NCBI GenBank assembly: GCA_949987565.1
Contig: OX465113.1
Coordinates: 1,952,264 to 2,016,263 of the forward strand
Direction of reading: 5' to 3'
Length of the DNA stretch: 64,000 nt
Origin: Luidia sarsii
Lineage: Eukaryota; Echinodermata; Asteroidea; Paxillosida; Luidiidae
Part shown: positions 54,859-64,000 of the stretch, piece after piece
How positions within the stretch are numbered: the first letter of the stretch is position 1
How the letters are laid out: the number at the start of each line of letters is the position of its first letter
The notes under the pieces: generated by a model
The model's database searches: none
The model's input: the letters and a program-made list of their open reading frames with translations, nothing else
Told to the model about the DNA's origin: nothing
Translations under genes and position numbers: made by a program

Positions 54859-57800
54859 ATGGCGGACGATCATCGCTGGTGCACGGCAGACCCCTTCCAC
54901 GAGCGGCGCGGTCGGCCGGCCTCAAGGAACGCGTGGCTGGTACCCTGCTTCCTGCTGGTAGACTACACGCTCCTCGCTGGTATCGGCGTGCTCTGGTTTC
55001 TGCTGGAGTTCACCGACTACATGCCGGCGCCCATCCCCAGGGGCTTCTGGTGCGACGAGCGGCAGTACATGAAGCCGTACCTCGCCGACAAACTGGTCCC
55101 CGAGAGAGGGCTGTATGTCATCTGCTTCACAGTTCCAGTCATTTCGGTAATAATTGAACCATTCACTGTGCATATAGGAACGCAGAAACTCATCTCGAGC
55201 TATAACTGAGTCAAACCTTGCCCCTGATATCACAACAGAGCCAAGCTTTACGTGTGTGTTACCTATAGGGTACGTATGGGCGGCCACTTAAAACATGTCA
55301 AGAACTTTTATCCGTCAAAGATTCATTTTACCTGGGTTTTTTTTCTTGTTTTAAGGAATTGCACAGGGTGATGAAGAGCACAGATTTTCACAGCACCAAA
55401 GCAAGAAGTAAAATTTAATACAAAAAAACTGTCGCAGACTCATCACTGACTGAAATGACCTGCACTACACGAATCTCAAAAGTTAGAAGGCCTGACGTTT
55501 CTATCCTAGCAGGACCTTTCTCAAAGGCAAAGTCATCAGAACAAGCAGAACCAATTAAATTTTATTGTTATACCCTCCAAAGCACACCCCAAGCTAAGCC
55601 CTGTCTCGGTTAAACAATGCCTTTTTCACCGGACAACTTTGTTGTTTATAATGCTCACATTTTTTTCAATCGGTCACAAACTGAGTAAGCCCGACCATTT
55701 GCTTGGGGACCCAGCGTTTACATAACACAAAGTCTGGCACCGTATAGTTTCAGTTTCATATGAAGTAAGGCCTACGCGCCAATTTGTCGAGGCTATAGAC
55801 TCCTTTTATTTCATCACCGAATGTCGCATCGCGTCCAGCGATGGCGACTACGTATTCCCGTGCGTCACTTCCTGTTTCTGGTCTTCCTCTTTCCGTTGAT
55901 GCATTAAAAAGTCGACATTCTCGTGGACGCACTGAATAGGCAGGTGTTTCGTGCGGTTGGAACAACAATGGGTTTCCCTTCTGTGGGCTGTCCTCCAAAT
56001 TAACATAATTACACTCTACCGTTTTATGATTATTTAAATACTCTAATTTTCAAAGGTTTACTGAAGGTTTACTTGGTTTGAAATATCATTACTAGTACTC
56101 AATTGAATTGTTAAAGTTTGTTAAAATTAGACTGTTTTACCAGACACGCATAATGTGATTATAGCGTCTGGTGAACGCATGCCCTTTTGCCGGGCACCAG
56201 ACGAAATTTCATCAAGGTTTTCCTCTCTGGAAGTTACCTTTTCTAAGGGCCCCCAAATGGCTGGATACCTATAATAGCGCCACTAATAACGGCCATACAT
56301 GGTGGTACCATACATCGTGTAAACCGTCAGGCCTCTTTTTGTTTCCTTCCATGCTTTTCTTCACCAGATACTCTTCGGGGAGAGCCTCCTTGCACTCTGC
56401 AAGCACGACAGCAGGCGAGAGTCGTTTAAACTGGTGCGCAGCTGCAGCATCAAACTGTACACGCCTCTCAGAAGAGCCATCAGGTTCATCGGTGAGGCCG
56501 TGCACATATCACAAACTTGTTATAAATGGGAAAGTTGACCAAAACTTGTCTTCATCACAGAACGAAATTCTTTTCAGTATTTTTTGGGGTGGCCCCCACT
56601 GTCGCATGATTCCCTCTTTTTTTTATTGTGGCCCTTTTTTTTCTCGAAAACCCGGCTCAAGCTTCGGCTCCGGCTTCGTCTTGTTATCCAAAACCTGAAA
56701 ACACAGGTTGGAGTTCTTTGTTGAATTAGAAGCTTTGTAATATGTTTTCTTCAAAAACGCAGTATATAACATCAGAAAGCGAAGCCATGCAAAGGACTCC
56801 CATTTTCATGCCCGTATATTTTTTAAAGCGATAGAAAGAAAGACAAAGCCGGAGCCTAAACCAAAGCCGGCTTTTCGAAAAGGGCTTATGGATGTGGCTG
56901 TATACGCAAGGCACTTCGGGCATGACGTCACCGGTGTGCCGACTCGTGAAGTCCATGATGGCAACACGCTTCTCTCCCTGGTGCACGGTGTCGTACTGGC
57001 GCTATTAATCGGGTCTTGTATGGCAATGATTATTTTGGTAAGGGACACACCGGCTCCTGCGTCGTGACGTAATGCGCAGAGATCCTGGCTTAGGCCCTAT
57101 ATAGACGAACTCCTTTTACATGATGGCTTTGGTTTTATTGGTTTCATTACTTTTTTCCCGCTGATTCGAAGGGGTGTTCGCCGTTGGCGGCTTTGGCACG
57201 TGGGTGGTCACGAATTTCATTCAGATCCTGACCGGCCAGATGACGCCCTATTTCTTCGCCGCCTGCCAGCCCGATGCCTGCAGTCCACTCTTCGGACCGG
57301 CCGGCAGGGGATTTGTCACCGACTACATGTGTCTGACCGGCGACAAGGCTCTGGTTGACCAGGCTAGGTAAATGGAGGCAAAATAGTGTCCGAAATATGG
57401 GCACCATGAGTGGCCTGATAGACCCATAAAAATTAGGCAGGCTACTTTCACCCGCCACATGCTCTTCGGTGTCAACATGCTCCCTAGTCTTCCAATACTT
57501 TGTTCAGGTATAAGTACCCGTGCCGCACAGCGAGCGCGCCTGGTCCACACTGTCTGGCAATTCTTTAGGCAGCTAGGGGAGCATGTTGACGTTGAGGAGC
57601 TGCACAGGCGTGGCTTGTGCTCAACTTTGCCTATGACAGTTTCATGGATGTATAGCTGCGTCCGGTTATGTTAGTTTATGTATGTTATCATCTAGGTAAT
57701 CATAACAAATAAATAATTCAATACCGGTATACTAGACCATTGGACCCAGAAGAAGCAACGCTGCTTGGGAAAGTCAAACAAGTAGGCCTAATACGCAATC

Positions 57801-59729
57801 GCCTTTCCTTCTCATTGTCGTGTGCTATAGGAGATCGCTGCCGTCTGTACATGCTTCGCTCGGCGCTTACTCGTCGGTATTTTTGACGGTAAGAAAATTG
57901 GATCGATTTTCTCCATCGTGAGACATGGAAATAATTAGTCAAGTAAGTCACACTGACATTCACCGATCATCTTGGCTCTTTCAACTTGAACAGCTTTACC
58001 TGAGCAGCCAGGTTCGGCTCCGAGGCGTGCGTCTGCCGGTGCCCTTGTTCTGTCTAATCTACACGAGCTGCGCCGTGGTCTGGGGCCTGACCAGGGCGGC
58101 CTCCTATCGGCACCACTGGAGCGACGTGCTGGCCGGCTTCGCCCTCGGTGCCACCTTCGCCTTGTACTTGGTAAGCCTGCCTTGGCGAGACAGTCACGCC
58201 GTGACTCGGTGCACTGTGTCGTCTGCGCACGGCCACCATTTCAACCATAAGAACTAGCACCGAAGTATGCTAATAAGCACCATGGGTCTCAAGAACCAAA
58301 GTATCTGAAGCATGGATCTCAAGAACCAAAGTATCTGAAGCATCCAGTGATCTATAGAACCAAAGTATCTGAAGCACCCGGTGCCTTAAGCACCAAAGTA
58401 TCCAAAACACCAAAGTATGTAAAGCAGCATTTCAATTTGGGGTCTTAATTGCTTAAACCATCCAGTTTCACTTGAAGGAAAGGGGTATGTTTGTCGTGAA
58501 AAACCAAACCACAGCTAACACCATTGTATAGATAACAACATCAATTTTTTTGGTCAGCCCACCAATGTCAATTACGAATGAAAAATGGCGGTCATTGTAT
58601 TATCTGTCATCGTTCCACGATTAACTTCTGGCCAATTAATACCCGCCAGAGTCTGATCGTTCTGAGGTGTTTTCGAGAGGTCTGGGCCCCGCCTCCCCAC
58701 CGACTGACCACGGTGCCGTCGCAGGCCTCCATGTTCATATCGGACGAGGGCCATTTCGCGTGCACCGCGCCGTCATCTTTCGTGCTGCCCAGGGTGCAAC
58801 AGTCCAAGACCGGCTCGCCCGCCAATGCATCCCGCAGCAACCACGCCAGTAACGGATACGCCGGGGTAACTATACTAACTATACTTGCATTACCTCCCAA
58901 ACCCCTATTCCCTGCACATTATTATCGTATCCCCCATGTTAAAGGCCCAATACAACATTGGAGAAGATCGGAAAACATCGATGTCCACAGATTTCCTTCT
59001 AATTTACACAGTTTGTAGATGGTCATGTTGAAATCTGGCGGTCTGGGATGCTGTACTTCCCTAGAAATCTTCACTCATACATCGACATTATGTGTATTAC
59101 TCGCAAGTCATAAACTATTTCTTACACTACAGAACGGTGCAAAAACCGTGACGGTTTTTTTTTTACCTTTTTCTACTTTCTCTGATCACCATTTGTGCTA
59201 AAAACCTTCGCAGGATTGCCTTTTTGGAATGTTTAATGGTTTAACACACAAAAAGTGGCAATCTTTTGACCTTTACCAATGTTGTATTGGGCATTTAAGC
59301 TTCGTTGAAGATGAAGCTGCGATGTCTTTTTTATTGCCCGCATTGAGTAATTTTCGTCTTAACACTCCGATTCAAAATAATGCCTTCGGTTTTCATGGAG
59401 TTGGTACTAGTACTTGATGATCGATGAAAGAAATTGAGAAAAATCGCGAGCCTAAGCCAGAGCCTAAGCCGTTCCTAAAAATAATTATCATTTGGCTGTG
59501 GCCAAAAAATCTTCTTCTTTTTTCTTCCAGGAGTCAAGCTTCCGATTATTCGAGGTCACGTGTGCATATGAGATCAAGCTTTCAATGTTCAATTGACTTT
59601 TAAGAATCGTAATCTTTATTTTTATTTTTATTTCATTTTTTTTTCTAGAACGGGACGACTATAAGTAACCCCTCGTACCTGGAAGACATGTTGATCGTGC
59701 ATCACTCAGCACACCCGGGATCGATCTAA
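54859..59729 (+). CDS. phospholipid phosphatase-related protein (PLPPR1/5-like) retaining C2/C3 histidines
   Basis: Exons: 54859-55146, 56368-56491, 57172-57367, 57831-57888, 57994-58170, 58725-58865, 59649-59729. GT/AG, phases 0, 1, 2, 0, 0, 0, 354 aa. The first five introns match the paralogue at 40739-48235 in position and phase, and exons 4 and 5 have identical lengths (58 and 177 nt). Six membrane segments are expected. The first is LVPCFLLVDYTLLAGIGVLW, then ILFGESLLAL begins exon 2. Motif C1 is PLPPR-like (QILTGQMTPYFFAAC, with Q155 and T162 at the Lys and Arg positions of active enzymes). C2 is SLPSVHASLGAY with His209 present. C3 is GLTRAASYRHHWSDV with Arg256, His262 and Asp266 present. 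So the His nucleophile and its partner residues survive but the C1 cations do not. Activity cannot be predicted. The tail (about 75 aa) is Ser/Asn-rich and ends AHPGSI. The coding start follows an A-rich leader in good context (ACATGG). Confidence 0.88.
55430..55532 (+). repeat. GACGTTTCG-family repeat in intron 1 of the plus-strand PLPPR-like gene
   Basis: CACTGACTGAAATGACCTGC, AAGTTAGAAGGCCTGACGTT, CTATCCTAGCAGGACCTTTC. Single arm. Confidence 0.85.
56640..56890. mobile_element. about 250-bp MITE with GGCTC-rich inverted ends
   Basis: The left end TCTCGAAAACCCGGCTCAAG, then CTTCGGCTCCGGCTTCGTCT, is mirrored by AAGACAAAGCCGGAGCCTAA, then ACCAAAGCCGGCTTTTCGAA. Related fragments are at 59443-59475, 59985-60125 (again an inverted pair), 61205-61245 and 28800-28880. 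Confidence 0.7.
57471..57590. repeat. inverted repeat in intron 3 of the plus-strand PLPPR-like gene
   Basis: GTCAACATGCTCCCTAG (57471-57487) is mirrored by CTAGGGGAGCATGTTGAC (57573-57590), with weaker complementarity extending on both sides. The loop is about 85 bp. It contains no supported exon. Confidence 0.6.
58255..58430 (+). repeat. degenerate tandem repeat in intron 5 of the plus-strand PLPPR-like gene
   Basis: Repeated AACCAAAGTATCTGAAGCA and AGCACCAAAGTATCC words, about 30-39 bp apart, starting just after exon 5. Confidence 0.75.
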
Positions 59730-59984
59730 AAACACAATCGAGGCAGATATCGAGACGAATCAGAGTATGTATCGTGTCAGACTATATGTCTCCTTTAGGA
59801 GCCAGTTTTTAAATATCCTGCTAGAAGAATTACGACATCCGACGGGACCATTTCCCAATGACGTCATCACGTCGCCATCTTCTTTGGCAGGACAGCAGTG
59901 TCAAAGCACACGTCCATGCACGTGCACACTTCAACGACTCGAAGGTTGCTGGCACCACATACACATGCCCTTTACGAATCCATG

Positions 59985-60125
59985 GATCAGGCTCGGGCTC
60001 AGGCTTCGTCTGGCTGTTGCGAGGTTTGTACAAAATATTCACCAACAAAATTGCGGCCAAACGCTTGTTTCTCGAGAAATACAACCGCGGAATCGTAGGA
60101 TAAACCCGAGCCTAAGCCTTGTATT
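59985..60125. mobile_element. short GGCTC-family inverted pair in the 3' flank
   Basis: TCAGGCTCGGGCTCAGGCTT on the left and AACCCGAGCCTAAGCCTTG, then TTTCGTAAACGG, on the right. A TTTACGAATCC word just outside the left arm is complementary to the outer right end. Same family as 56640-56890. Confidence 0.6.
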
Positions 60126-60478
60126 TCGTAAACGGCCGTTTTAATCAGTCGGTCGACCTGCCTGGTTTGTTGCCGGTCTTGACAGACACCTGTGCGTTCT
60201 CTAATCTCTTGCAGTTCGAATTAACAAGTGCATTTAATCTCAAGTGTCTTAACATGGTCTCAACCATTTTACAATGCAAACTCTTCTTCGCTGATACCAA
60301 TTTTTGTCCGAGTTTCATACTACAATTGCATTTTCTACGCCTTTTTCCACACCAAGCTCATACACCTTTGTTAAAATACGAGATATTTTCGTTAATACCT
60401 ACCATACGGATGTAAGATTAACCTGGTTTTTAATTAATAACTATGATATAAAATTGAGTAAAGATATATCAAATTGTA

Positions 60479-60484
60479 AATAAA
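60479..60484 (+). promoter_or_regulatory. probable poly(A) signal of plus-strand PLPPR-like gene
   Basis: AATAAA about 750 bp after the stop codon. Another lies near 61390. Confidence 0.4.
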
Positions 60485-62158
60485 CTGTGAAAACTTTCCT
60501 CGTACACAGGTATTATACATATGTATATTTTATATCGTGCATGAAGTTCGGTCACTTTATTAATACTTTTACGGAAGCCTTATGCCAAGGTATATGAAGG
60601 CCTACACAGTATTGAACGTCTAATTATGATGAATACAGCGGCCAATGTTTAGCACCTTCGCACAACCCCCTGACGACAAACTACAATGCCGTGTCGGACG
60701 AGGTGATTTCCAGGCGACAAATGTCTCCACTATAGGTAACTTACAGGCATCTCGCTGGCCACGTGGAGGCAAACTTGTTTGAGTACTGTGTGCCTAGACC
60801 CAATATCCCTCCGCTTCCATGCAGCTTATTGAGGGAATTCCGCACCCATCAAATTGCTCGTGATATTTCAGGCCGGCTGAATTTTGTTGTTTTAATTTGT
60901 TTGTTACTGGCGACTGTTTTGTGGTTTACACTACATGATCTGAATGGACCTCGGTTTAATTAATTACCCCGATTGCATTCTTTGCTTAATCTTTATTTAT
61001 GTCAGCTGTACTTGTAGTGATTTAGTGCATTAGATACACTACCTATTTTGTGGTCATCACATGGTACTTCGTCGATGGCCTTTGTGTATGTATTTTTTTT
61101 ACCATCATGCACACATTCTGTGTTCGAAAAATCCGTGCGCTGGTTACGCTCGCCAGATACCCGCAGATCTGATGCTTACAAATGCCGTGAAATCTAAAAT
61201 CCATTTTTCCAAAACCCGGCTTAGGCTCAGGCTCCGGCTTTGTCTCGAGTTCTTTCATCCATTTTTAAAGTACAAGCCATGAATGCATGAAGCCTTTGGT
61301 TTTAGTACATGTACAGCATTTTGAAAAAGAAGCCTTGTTACATGAACAAGGTGATATGGCTGTTTACTCAATTATATGATGTGGTGTTTGGAATAAAATG
61401 ACAACAAAACCAAAATGCAGTCACGTCTCTCAGTTTACTTCAAATAGTTATCAAATATTAGGCGGGCCATTGTAAATGTACAAAACTACTTGTACTTCCT
61501 ATGATACAAGGCTTCACACCTACTAATACATGCACTTCAATCCTACTGATAATCAACAGCAGTACGACAATGAAATATTCAATATAAGCTCAATACCAAA
61601 CACAGCTCAAGGTGAACTAAATAATTGCAACTCGCTCCATTTAAGCACTACATTGTAGCTGATTCATTTTTAAATTCCAGATTAATAAAGGCACTTAATT
61701 TATAAAAAAAAAATCATTCAAAACTCTTTGGAACGTTTACCCAAGACTGGCGATGTCGCGCCTCCATCTTTGAGGGCAGGCGACGACAAAGCATTGGAAA
61801 ATGCGTAGTGTAAGACTTGACAGCGGCCCTACCAGCTTTCCTTCAGCCCTAATGATGGTGCCCCACAGAAACAATACAATACGCATTAGGTCTGTCTTTC
61901 TGAATCAAAAACAAAACCAAAAACCAAAAAAATACTGGTTGCTGGCAAGTGATGGTGTCTACTGTCTACCTACAGAGTTGACTGTCTTGTGATATTTCTT
62001 TTGATCATTCTTGTTCTTGTTTTTGATTTTGCTTTGTTTTGACAAAAACTACATAATGGTATACCCTCTGTTATCAATCCTAAGACACTGAAAGTAGACC
62101 CCCCAGCAAACATGAGAAAAAAAGTGATGCCGTTGTTGTTGTTCTTGCTTGTTTCAAA

Positions 62159-63483
62159 CTACACTGCTTCCGCAAAGCCCACGCGATTGTTGCCAAAGTC
62201 AAACTCGGCATAGTAGCGGCCCAAGAAGACGTCGCCGAGAATCCAGAGGGGACCAAAAGGCGGAGGGATATCCATGGGACTAAAGGCACTGAGACACACC
62301 GTAGTTCCAGAGGCATCTTGCTGCGATGGGGACACGATAAAAAAGAAGAAGAAACAAACAAGAGATCAAATGAGTGTGCTTAACACAAATGCAGCTCAAC
62401 TTGGGTTAAAAACAAACCCCAAAACAACAAAAAACCCAATACTACAGCAGACAAATAACCAGACAGAAAAAAAACCCAGTTATACAGTCAGGGACAGACA
62501 GACAGACAGGCAGCTATAGACAGCCAGACAAGCAAAAAACAAACAAACAAGGAAAAACAAAACAAACCCACCCGGAAATCAAAACTCAAAGAAACTGACA
62601 TTGAGTGTCTCAGATTCACCCAGATTCAAGTTCAGGTCCAGTCAAATGTTCTTTGTTTGCTATTTTCATAATTTGTTTTAAAAAAATGTGATATAAACCT
62701 AGAATTTTGGAGTTGCATTAAGCTGCATGTACGCAAAATGAGTACAAAAGATGATCTTAGGTAGTCAAAGTGACACACAAACCATTCCTTGAGAGGGTTT
62801 GCATTGCAACACAACAGGGTAAGAAACTCACCTTGACTACGTAGTCCTTCCAAGAGAGGGGCAGTTTGGTCTTGGAGATCATAAAGATGACATCGGGCAG
62901 CTGAGAAATTGTATCGCAGTCAAAGACATACTGAGGAGAGAAGAGAGTACACAAAATAGTTTCATACCATGGATGTATCTGAAAACAGATTGAACTTGCT
63001 ACTGTGTTGTTTCTAAACCTGTTGATTTACTGCCAAAATGTGTACTTCATAGTCACTTAGTGAAGGAGTGTTTCAACAAACCTAATCTAGAGGGATTACT
63101 TTAGTTTGGAAGTTAATGCTTTTCTTATGTGGGTTCCTGACATGACCTTACAATAGCGCCCTCATTTTTATAAGATGACAAATTTTTGACTACACTGAGA
63201 AAAAGAAAGCTTGCCGATATGTTTGTACACTTCAGATCCCTAGATGACAGCAGAAAATGACTGTGATATTTATTGCAGAGTCCCTTTAAGTGACTCCACT
63301 GTGACAGATATATATGTTGGGAGAGTTGGGATACTTACTAAGCCCACTTCAGGGTCTAGAGTGGCCCCAAGCTTCTGGTTGAGGGCATTGCAGTCGTCTG
63401 CCGGACATGTGATGAGCGAGGTACCAGTGTCAGCGATGGCCTGACACCCAGCTTCACACACTGACTGGCCTTGTACCGTAACC
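62159..63483 (-). CDS. cathepsin D-like aspartic protease, 3' three exons (partial)
   Basis: Exons in transcript order: 63483-63339, 62930-62832, 62159-62320 (read 62320 to 62159). GT/AG, both visible introns in phase 0, about 134 residues. Only the C-terminal lobe is present. It contains the second catalytic motif ADTGTSL within [19 protein letters not shown], the disulphide region [18 protein letters not shown], and the conserved end [21 protein letters not shown] followed by [10 protein letters not shown]. These match pepsin-family A1 lysosomal proteases. MDIPPP and GRYY favour cathepsin D over cathepsin E or pepsin. The enzyme degrades proteins in lysosomes. The first visible exon opens with the third base of a codon, so at least one exon lies upstream, beyond the window end. 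The pro-peptide, signal peptide and first catalytic Asp cannot be seen. Confidence 0.92.
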
Positions 63484-64000
63484 CTAGAAACAAAACAAGG
63501 ACAAAGCAATAAGAACTACAGCTTCTATGTGTATTTAAGTACAAGTTTGTTAGCATGATTTTTCGGGTTTTTTTTTTTAATAAGACAGAGAACAATTTAA
63601 TTTAAAAAATAAAACTTTAGAAATAAAAAGACATCCTTGTTTGGGTACTATTGCCTCTCTGCATTAACTGGATGCACGTAATTAAGATTCAATGTTTTTT
63701 CTTAGAAAACATTACAGTGCAGTGTAATTGGTCTGGCTTAATTAGCATTAACAAATTATCCAACCTACCAGTATATTCCTAGTTCTCAATGGGATAAAGA
63801 CTTCCCTCTAGAAATACCGGTATGCACCTACATGTACCAGTGCAATGAGTAGAGGCTACAGATGAATTATCTTTCCTCAATCAACCAACTGCAGTTGACC
63901 AACACTTTGGCAATTTACCGCTGAGAGCTACCAGGACAATCATTCATCTAATTGTCCAGGAGACCATGACTGAACAGCACTGTCATTTCCTCAATGCCCT

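Larger units (their letters stand above)
59730..62158. other. 3' flanks of two convergent genes
   Basis: 3' UTR of the plus-strand PLPPR-like gene on the left and of the cathepsin D-like gene (minus) on the right. No coding exon is visible. It contains GGCTC-family fragments at 59985-60125 and 61205-61245. No canonical minus-strand AATAAA was found close to the protease stop codon. Confidence 0.5.

Noticed and set aside
57441..57508. Candidate C2-motif exon of the plus-strand PLPPR-like gene
   Set aside because: It has usable splice sites and correct phase, but its peptide fits the family poorly and it lies in an inverted repeat. The exon at 57831-57888 has the same length as the paralogue's exon and encodes a clear SLPSVHA motif.

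Overview
The window looks like genomic DNA of an invertebrate deuterostome. The reasons are intron-rich genes with canonical GT/AG splice sites, small exons in long introns, protein sequences that read as clear orthologues of vertebrate genes, abundant short foldback elements, and many GTACAT and AGGCCTA words. An echinoderm is my best guess, but that rests on general sequence texture and not on a diagnostic gene. There is no bacterial gene organisation, no CRISPR array and no rRNA. No intact tRNA gene was recognised.

Layout. 1-7.8 kb is repeat-rich and has no gene I can support: a 121-bp tandem repeat, a 540-bp CT tract, and a foldback element with about 475-bp inverted arms. 7.8-12.4 kb (+) holds a PLEKHJ1-type PH-domain gene in five exons, with a proline/serine-rich tail not found in the vertebrate protein. 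18.3-26.6 kb (+) holds a complete 15-exon TTLL7 orthologue (tubulin polyglutamylase, 863 aa). 30.1-35.3 kb (+) holds ATP6V0B, the V-ATPase proteolipid c'' (7 exons, 202 aa). 40.7-48.2 kb (-) and 54.9-59.7 kb (+) hold two divergently transcribed phospholipid phosphatase-related (PLPPR-like) genes. Their shared intron positions and phases mark them as old duplicates. 62.2-63.5 kb (-) holds the last three exons of a cathepsin D-like aspartic protease whose 5' part lies beyond the window.

These are ordinary nuclear genes and I see no functional cluster. The only genes that belong together by descent are the two PLPPR paralogues. The plus-strand copy keeps the His and Arg of phosphatase motifs C2 and C3 but has lost the C1 Lys/Arg. 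The minus-strand copy has lost all of these residues except for a conservative Arg at the C1 Lys position.

The most striking non-genic feature is a palindromic repeat family with the core GGTCCTGCTAGGATCGAAAC. It recurs more than 20 times in both orientations, often as complete hairpins, in introns and intergenic DNA. At least four other foldback or MITE-like families and several minisatellites are also present. All exon models were built by eye from splice sites, reading-frame phase and remembered family sequences. No alignment or database search was run.
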